This document shows, one piece after another, positions 35,636-44,127 of a stretch of DNA of 64,000 nt. The DNA is from Caballeronia calidae (GTDB lineage Bacteria; Pseudomonadota; Gammaproteobacteria; Burkholderiales; Burkholderiaceae). Each line of letters opens with the position of its first letter. Position 1 is the stretch's first letter. The stretch spans positions 1 to 64,000 of the forward strand of contig NZ_FCOX02000027.1 of NCBI RefSeq assembly GCF_900044055.2, written 5' to 3'. The translations under genes were made by a program, and so were the position numbers. The notes under the pieces are model-generated. The model did no database searches. It saw only the letters and a program-made list of their open reading frames with translations, and was not told where the DNA came from.

Positions 35636-36451
35636 TCATCGAAGAATTCCGTTGAGCTCGTTGCCCGCAGCGGCATCGCTGAAGCCGTCGAAGCGACCGT
35701 CGACGAGCCCTTGCGCCGCGCGCATGAAGCCGCCCCACGCGGCACGCGCGAGCGCCCCGCCGACGCTCACGCGACGCACGCCGAGCGCGGCCACATCGCT
35801 CAACGTGAACTCGGACACGCCGCCGATCAGCAGATTCACGGGCTTCGGCCCGACCGCCTTCACGACCGCCTCGATGTGCTCGCGCGTCTTGATGCCCGGC
35901 GCATAGAGGCAATCCGCGCCCGCATCGGAATACGCCTTGAGTCGCGCGATCGCATCGTCGATATCGGGCTTGCCGGCGAAGAAGTTCTCCGCGCGGCCGA
36001 CGAGCAAGGTGTCGCCGCCGCTTTCGTCGATCGCGCGCCGCGCCGCCTTCATGCGCGCCACGGCGACATCGACCGGAAAGAGCGGCGCCGATGCATCGCC
36101 CGTCGAATCCTCGATCGACAAACCGGCCACGCCCGTCTTCACCGCGAGCTTCACGCTGTGCGCGAGTTCATCGGGCGTCGCGCCGAAGCCACTTTCGAAG
36201 TCCGCGTTCACCGGCAGATCGGTCGCTTCGACGATCTCGCGCAGATGAGCGAGCACCGCATCGCGCGTCACGTGATTGTCCGCGCGGCCTCGCGACCAGG
36301 CGAAGCCCGAACTCGTCGTCGCAATCGCCTTGAAGCCGAGCGTCTCGAGATAACGCGCGGAACCGATATCCCAGGGATTGGGCAGCATGAAGCAACCGGA
36401 TTCGTGCAGCGCGCGAAAAGCCGCGCGTTTCTCGGCGACGGTGCGAGGCAT
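35636..36451 (-). CDS. isocitrate lyase/PEP mutase family protein
   Basis: A 271-aa single-domain TIM-barrel enzyme. Family features: LPNPWDIGSARYLETLGFKAIATTSSGFAWSRG split over the first strands, DLPVNADFESGFG (acidic Mg2+ site), GLSIEDSTGD, and GRAENFF. The loop where isocitrate lyase has KKCGH is absent, so it is of the PEP mutase/oxaloacetate-hydrolase-like branch. It would cleave or form a C-C or P-C bond of a 2-oxo/2-hydroxy acid. Convergent with the cytochrome gene, three bases apart. Confidence 0.8.
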   Translation of the reverse strand: MPRTVAEKRAAFRALHESGCFMLPNPWDIGSARYLETLGFKAIATTSSGFAWSRGRADNHVTRDAVLAHLREIVEATDLPVNADFESGFGATPDELAHSVKLAVKTGVAGLSIEDSTGDASAPLFPVDVAVARMKAARRAIDESGGDTLLVGRAENFFAGKPDIDDAIARLKAYSDAGADCLYAPGIKTREHIEAVVKAVGPKPVNLLIGGVSEFTLSDVAALGVRRVSVGGALARAAWGGFMRAAQGLVDGRFDGFSDAAAGNELNGILR

Positions 36452-36589
36452 GGCGTGTCTCCTGTCGATGAACGGGTCGGAACCCAGACGATACGCGATT
36501 CGCCGCGAGCGCGTGTATCGGCACTCACTAAGTCTCTCTTAAGCGAATGCCCACTACTCTGTAGCCTTTCTTTTCGCACGAGAGACGGC

Positions 36590-37345
36590 ATGGAGCACGC
36601 AAATAAAGCGCTCGCCAAGGTCCCCGAAGTGACCCTGGCGTTCTGGATCATCAAGATCGCGGCGACGACGCTCGGCGAAACCGGCGGCGACGCGTTCTCG
36701 ATGTCGATGGGCCTCGGCTATCTGATGAGCACGTTCATCTTCGCGGCGGTGTTCGTCGTCGCGGTGATCGCGCAAATCAAGGCGGACCGGTTTTATCCCG
36801 CGCTCTACTGGGTCACGATCATCGCGACGACGACCGTCGGCACCACGCTCGCCGATTTCGCGGACCGCTCGCTCGGCATCGGCTATGCGGGCGGCAGCGC
36901 CATCCTGCTCGCGTTGCTGCTCGCATCGCTGGGCGTGTGGCATCGGGTGATGGGCTCGGTGTCCGTATCGACGATCGCATCGCCGAAAGCGGAGGCGTTC
37001 TACTGGGTGACGATCATGTTCTCGCAGACGCTCGGCACCGCGCTCGGCGACTGGACCGCCGACAGCGCGGGCTTCGGCTACACCGGCGCCGCGCTGATCT
37101 TCGGCGGCGTGCTGTTGCTGATCGTGCTCGCGTACTGGTTCACGGACATCTCGCGCACCGCGCTGTTCTGGGGCGCGTTCATTCTGACGCGCCCGCTCGG
37201 CGCCGTCGTCGGTGATTTTCTCGACAAGCCCGTCGCCAATGGCGGGCTGGCGATGAGCCGTTACGGCGCGTCGGTCGCGCTGCTGATGTTCATCGTCGTA
37301 TGCGCGTCCCTGTTCAGGCAACGGCCCGCGCGCGTCGCGCATTGA
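36590..37345 (+). CDS. COG4705-type integral membrane protein with internal repeats
   Basis: A 251-aa protein with about eight membrane helices. Four copies of a related segment are visible: TLGETGGD...LGYL, TVGTTLADF...IGYAGG, TLGTALGDW...FGYTGA and PLGAVVGDFLDKP. Each has a small residue pattern and an acidic residue, about 60 residues apart, so the protein seems built from a fourfold helical-hairpin repeat. It resembles the COG4705 family annotated only as membrane-anchored protein. A transporter or channel role is plausible but unproven. Confidence 0.65.
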   Translation: MEHANKALAKVPEVTLAFWIIKIAATTLGETGGDAFSMSMGLGYLMSTFIFAAVFVVAVIAQIKADRFYPALYWVTIIATTTVGTTLADFADRSLGIGYAGGSAILLALLLASLGVWHRVMGSVSVSTIASPKAEAFYWVTIMFSQTLGTALGDWTADSAGFGYTGAALIFGGVLLLIVLAYWFTDISRTALFWGAFILTRPLGAVVGDFLDKPVANGGLAMSRYGASVALLMFIVVCASLFRQRPARVAH

Positions 37346-37361
37346 CGTGTGTCGCAAGAAA

Positions 37362-37391
37362 AAAGCGGCGGTCCCGAAAGACCGCCGCTTT
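37362..37391. terminator. bidirectional terminator hairpin
   Basis: AAAGCGGCGGTC (37362-37373) pairs perfectly with GACCGCCGCTTT (37380-37391) around CCGAAA. It lies between the convergent membrane-protein and katG genes and has A/T flanks on both sides, so it can serve both. Confidence 0.85.
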
Positions 37392-37418
37392 GCTCGAGAC
37401 TTCAACCAGCGCCGGCGC

Positions 37419-39683
37419 TTACTTCTTCAGATCGAACCGGTCGAGGTTCATCACCTTGGTCCAGGCCGCGGCGAAGTCCTTGACGAACTTCTCCTTCCCA
37501 TCGCTGCTCGCGTAGACTTCGGCGAGCGAGCGCAGCACCGAATGCGAGCCGAAGATCAGATCGACGCGGCTGGCGGTCCATTTCCGCTGGCCCGTCTTCC
37601 GGTCGCGCCCTTCGAACACGTCGCGGCGTGACGACAGCGGCTGCCATTCCGTGTTCATGTCGAGCAGGTTGACGAAGAAGTCGTTCGTCAGCGTTTCGGG
37701 CTTGTCGGTGAAGAGGCCGTGCGCATTCTTTCCGGCCGACACATTCAGCGCACGCAAACCGCCGATGAGCGCCGTCATCTCCGGCGCGGTCAGCGTCAGC
37801 AATTGCGCCTTGTCGATCAGAAGCGACTCGGACGGCACCCGCACGTTGGCCTTGATGAAATTGCGGAAGCCGTCGGCGACGGGCTCGAGCGCCGAGACCG
37901 AAAGCACGTCGGTCTTGTCCTGCGTGGCGTCCGTGCGGCCCGGCGTGAACGGCACGGTGACCTTCTGGCCGGCCTTCTCCGCCGCCTGCTCGACCGCCGC
38001 GCCGCCCGCCAGCACGATCAGATCGGCCATCGAGATTTTCTTGCCGCCGGATTGCGCGCCGTTGAACTCGCCCTGGATGCCTTCGAGCGTCTTCAGCACC
38101 TTGCCGAGCTGCTCGGGGTCGTTCGCCTCCCAGTCCTTCTGCGGTGCCAGACGGATGCGCGCGCCGTTCGCGCCGCCGCGCTTGTCCGAGCCGCGGAACG
38201 TCGATGCCGATGCCCACGCCGTCGACACCAGTTCCGAAACGGACAGCCCCGACGCGAGCACTTTCTGCTTGAGCGCCGCGACATCCTTGTCATCGACCAG
38301 CGGATGATCGACATCCGGAACCGGGTCCTGCCACAGCAGTTCTTCGGCCGGCACTTCCGGTCCGAGATAGCGGGACTTCGGCCCCATGTCGCGGTGGGTC
38401 AGCTTGAACCACGCGCGGGCGAAGGCGTCGGCGAACTGGTCGGGGTGCTCCCAGAAGCGCTTCGAAATCTTCGCGTAGTCGGGATCGAAGCGTAGCGACA
38501 GGTCCGTCGTCAGCATCGTCGGCTTGATCTTCTTCGACGGATCGTGCGCGTGCGGGATGGTTTCGCTCGAATCCTTCGCCACCCATTGATTCGCGCCCGC
38601 CGGGCTCTTCGTCAGTTCCCACTCGTAGCCGAAGAGAATTTCCCAGAAGCCGTTGTCCCACTTCGTGGGTGCGTCGGTCCACGTGACTTCCAGTCCGCTC
38701 GTGATGGTATCAGCGCCCTTGCCCGTGCCGTAGCTGCTCTTCCAGCCGAGGCCCATGTTTTCGAGGTCGGCGGATTCCGGCTCGGGACCGACGTTGTCAG
38801 CCGGGCCCGCGCCGTGCGTCTTGCCGAACGTGTGGCCGCCGGCGATCAGCGCGACGGTTTCCTCGTCGTTCATCGCCATGCGCGCGAAGGTCTCGCGGAT
38901 GTCGTGCGCCGCGGCGAGCGGATCCGGATTGCCTTCAGGGCCTTCCGGATTGACATAGATCAGACCCATCTGCACCGCGCCGAGCGGGTTCTCCAGATTG
39001 CGGCCGTCTTCGGTGCGGCTGACTTCCTCGCCGTGCTTCTGTTCGTCGGCGGTGATCACGCCCTGGTCTTCGTCGTTGCCGGCGGCGCCCTTGCCGTAGC
39101 GGACATCGCCGCCGAGCCAGGTCTTTTCATTGCCCCAGTAGACGTCCTGATCCGGCTCCCACGTGTCCTCGCGGCCGCCGCCGAAGCCGAAGGTCTTGAA
39201 GCCCATCGTTTCCAGCGCGACGTTGCCGGCGAGGATCATCAAGTCGGCCCAGGAAATGTTCTGGCCGTACTTCTGCTTGATGGGCCAGAGCAGGCGGCGA
39301 GCCTTGTCGAGGCTCACATTGTCGGGCCAGCTGTTGACGGGCGCGAAACGCTGCTGGCCGCGCCCGCCGCCTCCCCGGCCGTCGCCGATGCGGTAGGTGC
39401 CGGCGCTGTGCCACGCCATGCGGATGAAAAGCGGTCCGTAATGGCCGAAGTCGGCAGGCCACCAATCCTGTGAATCGGTCATCAGCGCCGCGAGATCCTT
39501 CTTGACCGCGGCGAGGTCGAGGCTCTTGAACGCTGCGGCGTAGTCGAAGCCCGGGTCCAGCGGGTTCGACCTGCCGGAGTGCTGATTCAGCAGATCCACT
39601 CGTAGTTGCTTCGGCCACCAGTCACGGTTCGTCGTGCCGGTACCGGCGGCATGAGTAAACGGACACTTCGATTCGTTTGACAT
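37419..39683 (-). CDS. katG: catalase-peroxidase
   Basis: A 754-aa class I heme peroxidase with the usual two-domain length. Visible residues: distal RMAWHSAGTYRIGDGRGG (Arg, Trp, His, about 90-110), proximal AGGHTFGKTHG, and LIYVNPEGP with the Tyr of the Met-Tyr-Trp adduct. It removes hydrogen peroxide in the cytoplasm and has peroxidase activity. AAGGAG precedes ATG 39683. The gene is transcribed alone, ending at the shared terminator; OxyR control is usual for the family, but I cannot point to a site with confidence. Confidence 0.95.
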   Translation of the reverse strand: MSNESKCPFTHAAGTGTTNRDWWPKQLRVDLLNQHSGRSNPLDPGFDYAAAFKSLDLAAVKKDLAALMTDSQDWWPADFGHYGPLFIRMAWHSAGTYRIGDGRGGGGRGQQRFAPVNSWPDNVSLDKARRLLWPIKQKYGQNISWADLMILAGNVALETMGFKTFGFGGGREDTWEPDQDVYWGNEKTWLGGDVRYGKGAAGNDEDQGVITADEQKHGEEVSRTEDGRNLENPLGAVQMGLIYVNPEGPEGNPDPLAAAHDIRETFARMAMNDEETVALIAGGHTFGKTHGAGPADNVGPEPESADLENMGLGWKSSYGTGKGADTITSGLEVTWTDAPTKWDNGFWEILFGYEWELTKSPAGANQWVAKDSSETIPHAHDPSKKIKPTMLTTDLSLRFDPDYAKISKRFWEHPDQFADAFARAWFKLTHRDMGPKSRYLGPEVPAEELLWQDPVPDVDHPLVDDKDVAALKQKVLASGLSVSELVSTAWASASTFRGSDKRGGANGARIRLAPQKDWEANDPEQLGKVLKTLEGIQGEFNGAQSGGKKISMADLIVLAGGAAVEQAAEKAGQKVTVPFTPGRTDATQDKTDVLSVSALEPVADGFRNFIKANVRVPSESLLIDKAQLLTLTAPEMTALIGGLRALNVSAGKNAHGLFTDKPETLTNDFFVNLLDMNTEWQPLSSRRDVFEGRDRKTGQRKWTASRVDLIFGSHSVLRSLAEVYASSDGKEKFVKDFAAAWTKVMNLDRFDLKK

Positions 39684-40228
39684 GCGTTATCTCCTTGCGA
39701 GGACGTACCCACTAGTTGTTCTACGACTGACTACCATGGCGTCAGGTCCGCGCCGCGCGTGAACCTGGTCCGATAAGGGAGTGCGCGGCCTGCATCGGGC
39801 GACGTGCGAATCGTCCCGGCAGCCTTCTGCAACTTAAAAAATACGTGAGAGCGACGCTCAATAGAATGCGATTTTTGCAATGCCGCTGATAGGTGGCGGC
39901 TATAGGACGAAGGCGCGTTGGCGTGCCGACGCTTGCTGCAGTGCAGGATGGCGGACGGGCTCTTCATCGCGTAGTCGACCGACCTTCCTGACTTCGATTC
40001 GTCATGAAAGCGCCTCCCTGAAGGTGTAGGGATGAAACCCGACGGACCAGCGCATGCCGGCGCACGTACGCCGCGCGTCCGGTGAGGTCTTTCAGTCTAG
40101 CAGCGTCTCGCGGGCTTGGCAGACGAAGTGCACGGGCGTCCCGGCGCGGTTTTCCAGATGGAGGAGCGCGCTGCGCGTCAAGTCATCCGTTCGGCAAATG
40201 GTGGAACGCGAGCGGGTGTTGGAGCATT
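39684..40228. other. intergenic region upstream of katG and the toxin-antitoxin pair
   Basis: About 545 bases between divergent genes, up to the palindrome at 40229. It should hold the katG promoter. Short ORFs here lack ribosome sites, and I see nothing else that can be named. Confidence 0.35.
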
Positions 40229-40252
40229 TGACAACATACTAGGGTGTTGTCA
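40229..40252. promoter_or_regulatory. inverted repeat operator of the toxin-antitoxin operon
   Basis: TGACAACA (40229-40236) and TGTTGTCA (40245-40252) are perfect eight-base arms around an eight-base spacer that contains TACTAGGG. It ends two bases before the toxin ATG, so a bound repressor would block both promoter and ribosome access. Autorepression by the antitoxin encoded downstream is likely. Confidence 0.6.
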
Positions 40253-40254
40253 GA

Positions 40255-40557
40255 ATGTCCAACACGAAGGCTCGTCTCATTGCGAAGGTACGCGAAGCGT
40301 ATGCGCCCAATGCGTTTGTCGAAGTAACCATATGGCACGTTCCGCAGCCGGTTCGAGGGAGCGCTCATTCATACAAGTACAGGCTGGCGTACGTGGTATC
40401 GAACGAGTGCGTCCTGCGCTACGACAACGAGCAAGGAAAAGGCGATCACCGTCACTTTGTCGACGGCGAAACCGCTTATGAATTTTCATCGGTCGGGCAG
40501 CTTTATTCAGATTTCCTAACCGACATCAAGATCTGGAACAGATGGAGGTTGAGATGA
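40255..40557 (+). CDS. TumE/DUF6516-like toxin
   Basis: A 100-aa protein (MSNTKARLIAKVREAYAPNA ...) with a beta-rich centre (VEVTIWHVPQ, HSYKYRLAYVV, CVLRYDNEQGKGDHRHF) and an aromatic C-terminus (KIWNRWRLR). This resembles the DUF6516 family, named TumE when paired with an HVO_A0114-like DNA-binding antitoxin; that pairing is seen here. The stop overlaps the next gene's start by four bases. The biochemical target is not something I can read from the sequence. Confidence 0.65.
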   Translation: MSNTKARLIAKVREAYAPNAFVEVTIWHVPQPVRGSAHSYKYRLAYVVSNECVLRYDNEQGKGDHRHFVDGETAYEFSSVGQLYSDFLTDIKIWNRWRLR

Positions 40558-41036
40558 TGAAGACCGTGACGATTGGCATCGCTTCGCTGGAGGAAGTCGG
40601 CGAACGGGTCATGTCGGCCGTCAAAAGCGGCAAATTCCAGGGCCATTTCTTTTCCTACGCCACGCCCGAACTGCTCTTTCGCACCTTCACCACGCCGCGC
40701 TGGCAGATCATCCGCGCGATGACAGGCGCCGGCCCGATGTCCATCCGCGAGTTGTCGAGGCGGCTCGAGCGCGACGTCAAAGGCGTGCATCGCGATGTGA
40801 AAGCGCTTCTCGAAGCCGGCTTGCTGGAGCACGACGAGCATGGCGCCATCGTGTTTCCTTTCGACACCGTGCACGTCAATTTCACGCTGAAGGCCGCGGA
40901 TCTCGCGCCCTCCACCGCCGCGCGAAATCACGCGCACGAAGCGCCGGGCGATGCAGAGTCCGCCCAACCGCCGCGCAGCCCGCGCCGACGGGCGGCTCCG
41001 CGAAAACGCGAGCCGCGCCCGGCGGGAAATCGCTGA
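40554..41036 (+). CDS. HVO_A0114/TumA-like winged-helix antitoxin
   Basis: A 160-aa protein starting at ATG 40554, five bases after GGAGG. The middle holds a winged helix (TTPRWQIIRAMTGAGPMSIRELSRRLERDVKGVHRDVKALLEAGLLE, split domain about residues 48-95). The C-terminal 40 residues are Pro/Arg-rich, disordered and basic, unusually long for the family. It is coupled to the DUF6516 toxin gene, toxin first. It should bind the palindrome at 40229-40252 and neutralise the toxin. Confidence 0.7.
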   Translation: MMKTVTIGIASLEEVGERVMSAVKSGKFQGHFFSYATPELLFRTFTTPRWQIIRAMTGAGPMSIRELSRRLERDVKGVHRDVKALLEAGLLEHDEHGAIVFPFDTVHVNFTLKAADLAPSTAARNHAHEAPGDAESAQPPRSPRRRAAPRKREPRPAGNR

Positions 41037-41083
41037 TCACGCAGAACAGCCTGCGCAGAGGCTGCTCGCGTGCAGGGCGCACA

Positions 41084-41617
41084 TCAGCTCCAGTCGTCCA
41101 TATCGTGCTTGATGCTGTGACGATTCGCGATGAGCTCATCCACGCTCGGCTCGTTGTTCATCGCGCGCTGAATGGCGAGCTTCGTCGCTTCGTAGTTCGT
41201 GCGATACATGTCCTTCTTGTCGAGGTTCGCGTCCGTTGCGCAACGCGGATCGATCCACACGAGACTGATGATGCACAAATCGTTCGCCCGATCCTTGGGC
41301 AAGATGCCTTCGATCAGGCAATCGACCACCGCGTCGGCCGTCGCCGATTGCACCACGCCGCCGAACAGATCGATGTTCGCCATGTCCTTGAGCGTCACCT
41401 TCGGGACGATCATCGTCGCGGGGCGGACCAGCTGATTGCAGGCGCGGATCGCGAACATGGCCGTGTGTCCTTTCGACTGCGCCATCATGTTGGCGAACGC
41501 GTGGCCGACCGGCCCGTCGACCCGGCCGATCAGAATTTCCGGCATTGCGTCGGTCGCCTGCCCCGGCGCGGCCAATACGGTTGCTTCGCCTGCGCGAAAC
41601 GTCAGATCCAGACTCAT
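41084..41617 (-). CDS. formaldehyde-activating enzyme family protein
   Basis: A 177-aa protein matching the Fae family: GRVDGPVGHAFANMMAQSKGHTAMF holds the conserved His and the loop, followed by LVRPATMIVPKVTLKD. Fae condenses formaldehyde with tetrahydromethanopterin. AAGGAG precedes ATG 41617. The gene is alone, and no tetrahydromethanopterin-pathway genes are in view, so it may be a Fae-like protein with another or stress-related role. The C-terminal part (RTNYEATKLAIQRAMNNEP) is family-like. Confidence 0.8.
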   Translation of the reverse strand: MSLDLTFRAGEATVLAAPGQATDAMPEILIGRVDGPVGHAFANMMAQSKGHTAMFAIRACNQLVRPATMIVPKVTLKDMANIDLFGGVVQSATADAVVDCLIEGILPKDRANDLCIISLVWIDPRCATDANLDKKDMYRTNYEATKLAIQRAMNNEPSVDELIANRHSIKHDMDDWS

Positions 41618-41934
41618 GAGCACTCTCCTTTAAGGGCTGAACGATGGTTCGATAGACCAAAGGGACCCACACATGCAAGGACGATGCCATCCTCCGCCGC
41701 CAGACGGGACGGCGCATCCGGCAAGCCCGCGGCGACACACTGTTCTCGCTGCGTGACAGACTGTGCGGAGCGGCGTTTTCCCTGTCCTCCCTGTTTCGGG
41801 TGGGGGTGCTGCCCGTCACCGGCACTTAACGTGACAAGCGTGCGGCATGCACTCCGCGCGAGCGAGCGCGGCCAAACCTATCTTGCACCTTGCGGCGGGC
41901 CTCGGCGCGCCGCATCTTTGAGCCGATCCGAACC
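41618..41934. other. intergenic region between fae-like and MFS genes
   Basis: About 317 bases, the shared upstream region of two divergent genes. No palindrome or RNA element stands out. Confidence 0.35.
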
Positions 41935-43230
41935 ATGAACTCACTCGACGGTTACCGGCCACGCGCGGCGTGGATGACCACCCTGATGCTGACGGCGCTT
42001 GCCCTCATCAACTTTCTCGACAAGATCGTGCTCGGCATGGTGGCCGTGCCGCTCATGCGCGAGCTGAACCTGTCGCCGGCGCAATTCGGCGTCGTCGCGG
42101 GAAGCTTCTTCTGGCTGTTCGCCGTATCGACGGTGCTGGTCGGATTTCTCTCGAACCGCATTCCGACCCGCTGGCTGCTGCTCGCGATGGGCGTGATGTG
42201 GGCCGTCCTGCAGATTCCCCAGGCGCTCTTCAGCAGCATGGCCGCGTTCCTCGTGTGCCGCATCGTGCTCGGCGCGGCGGAAGGTCCGTTCTATCCGGTT
42301 TCCGTGCACGCGCTCTATAAGTGGTTCCCCGACGAAAAGCGCAACATGCCGGTCGCATTCGTGAACCAGGGCGCCGTCGTGGGGCTGCTGCTCGCGGGCC
42401 TGCTGATTCCGGTCATCACGCATCAATGGGGCTGGCGCATGAACTTCGTCGTGCTCGGCGTCATCGGCGCGGTGTGGAGCATGTTGTGGCTGATCGCCGG
42501 GGACGAAGGCAACCTCGTTCAGCGTCGCGGTCTTTCGACTGGCGCCGACGCGCCGCCTCAGAAAGTGCCTTACCGCAAGCTGCTGAGCAACCCGACCATC
42601 CTCTGCACGTTCTTCCTCGGTTTCGCGGGTTACTGGATGCTCGGCGCCAACATGACCTGGCTGCCCACGTATCTGGAAAAAGCGCTCGGCTTCTCCGGCA
42701 TCGTGTCGGGACGCTGGTTCGCGCTCGTGATCGCCACGGCGGCGCCGTTCAGCCTCGGGCTCAGCTGGCTGTCGCAGCGCATGCTGGCGCGCGGCGCGTC
42801 GTCTCGCAGTGCGCGCGTGCGCTTGCTGTGCGCGGCGTTCGTCAGCGGCGCATGCATGTACTTCGTGTTGATGCTGCCGGGTCTCGCACCCGTGCAGAAA
42901 GCCATCGTGTTCGCGCTGGCCGGCGGGCTGCCGAGCGTCTGCTTCGCGCTCGCGCCCGCGCTGCTGTCGGAAGTCGTGCCGGATTCCCAGCGCGGCGCGA
43001 TCATCGGCATTCATACGGCGCTCGCGAGCACGGGCGCCGCCATCGCGCCGATGCTCGTCGGCCGGATCGTGCAGGCGAACGGCGGCGCCTTGAGCGCGCA
43101 CGCCTACGAACTCGGCTTCGCGACGAGCGCGGTCATGTTGATCGTCGCCTCGCTCTGCGCGCTGCGCTGGCTGCATCCCGGGCGCTCGCCGCGCGCATCG
43201 GGCGAGCCCGTCGCCACGAGCGCAGCTTGA
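41935..43230 (+). CDS. MFS transporter, anion:cation symporter type
   Basis: A 431-aa carrier with about 12 helices. The N-terminal helix reads LTALALINFLDKIVLGMVAVPLM, with the Asp typical of the ACS group, and the VSVHALYKWFPDEKRNMPVA loop matches that group. ACS members carry organic anions such as hexuronates, phthalate or allantoate. ATG 41935 is preferred over an upstream in-frame start. It is close to, and convergent with, the GntR regulator gene; the dioxygenase-dehydrogenase operon lies beyond, so uptake of the operon's substrate is likely. Confidence 0.75.
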   Translation: MNSLDGYRPRAAWMTTLMLTALALINFLDKIVLGMVAVPLMRELNLSPAQFGVVAGSFFWLFAVSTVLVGFLSNRIPTRWLLLAMGVMWAVLQIPQALFSSMAAFLVCRIVLGAAEGPFYPVSVHALYKWFPDEKRNMPVAFVNQGAVVGLLLAGLLIPVITHQWGWRMNFVVLGVIGAVWSMLWLIAGDEGNLVQRRGLSTGADAPPQKVPYRKLLSNPTILCTFFLGFAGYWMLGANMTWLPTYLEKALGFSGIVSGRWFALVIATAAPFSLGLSWLSQRMLARGASSRSARVRLLCAAFVSGACMYFVLMLPGLAPVQKAIVFALAGGLPSVCFALAPALLSEVVPDSQRGAIIGIHTALASTGAAIAPMLVGRIVQANGGALSAHAYELGFATSAVMLIVASLCALRWLHPGRSPRASGEPVATSAA

Positions 43231-43245
43231 GCACGACGTGAGCGC

Positions 43246-43956
43246 CTAGCGCGACACCTTCGCCCGATAGGCAAAGCGGTCGCCGCGAAACAGCAACTCC
43301 GCGCAGCACAGCGCGTTGCCCTGAATGTCGAAGGGCGTGCATCGGACGCGCAGAAGCGGCGTGCCCGGCTCCACCTTCAGCCGCCGCGCGTGCTCCTTCG
43401 TGGCGGCGATCGCCGCGCTCTCGGTCTCGACATGCTTGAGCCGGTAGCCGAGGCGCTCCTCGAAGATGCTCATCACGTCGTTCGTTTCGAGATCCTCGGC
43501 GACGAGCGCGTCGATGAGCCGCTCGTTGCCCATCACCATGAACACCGCCACCGGCACGGCATCCCAGAGGCGCAAGGTCGTGGCGCATACGAGCGTGTCC
43601 CCTTCTTCCAGGCCGAGCGCCCGCATCGCGAACGGCGGCGCCGTGATCGGCCGCACCGACAATAGTTCGCCATGCGCGGTCTGGCCGCGTTTGCGCGCCG
43701 CTTCGTAAAAGCCCGTCAGTTGACCGAGATCCGAGCGCTCCGACGGACGCGTGACGAAGCTTCCCTTCCCGTTGATCTTCTCGATCAGCCCGCCCGCGTG
43801 CAGCCCGGCGAGCGCCTGCCGGATCGTGATGCGGCTCACGCCGTATTGCGCGACGAGTTCGGCTTCCGACGGCAGCTTGACACCCGGCGCGAGATCGTTG
43901 GCGACGATCTGCTGGCGCAGCGCTTCTTCGATCTGCTTGAAACGAGGCTGTGTCAT
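43246..43956 (-). CDS. GntR-family regulator with UTRA domain
   Basis: A 236-aa repressor of the HutC subfamily. Residues 5-70 are the GntR winged helix (LPSEAELVAQYGVSRITIRQALAGLHAGGLIEKINGKGSFV), residues 85-230 the UTRA ligand domain. ATG 43956 begins at the helix-turn-helix start; a longer frame to 44013 would run into the operator. It is divergent from the TauD-type dioxygenase gene, and two palindromes in between are its expected sites. Confidence 0.88.
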   Translation of the reverse strand: MTQPRFKQIEEALRQQIVANDLAPGVKLPSEAELVAQYGVSRITIRQALAGLHAGGLIEKINGKGSFVTRPSERSDLGQLTGFYEAARKRGQTAHGELLSVRPITAPPFAMRALGLEEGDTLVCATTLRLWDAVPVAVFMVMGNERLIDALVAEDLETNDVMSIFEERLGYRLKHVETESAAIAATKEHARRLKVEPGTPLLRVRCTPFDIQGNALCCAELLFRGDRFAYRAKVSR

Positions 43957-44006
43957 GGCGCCTGCTTTTCCTGTGCGGTGGACGGAGACAATGCCGACGA
44001 TTTTAG

Positions 44007-44054
44007 CTGTCATGACAGGCTACGGGTTTTAACCGGTATACCTGTTATGACAGG
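44007..44054. promoter_or_regulatory. twin GntR-type operators
   Basis: CTGTCATGACAG (44007-44018) is a perfect palindrome. CCTGTTATGACAGG (44041-44054) is the same site with one mismatch in the core. Centres are 35 bases apart. They lie between the divergent gntR and dioxygenase genes. Confidence 0.7.
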
Positions 44055-44127
44055 TAGTGACACCATGCGGGGCGAGCATCGAGGCTCGCGCGCCTCTTTG
44101 GCGGCGCCGGATACAACGGAGAGAACC

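Noticed and set aside
39731..39967. 78-codon minus-strand frame upstream of katG
   Set aside because: Lies where the katG promoter should be, lacks a ribosome site and has a random-looking composition.
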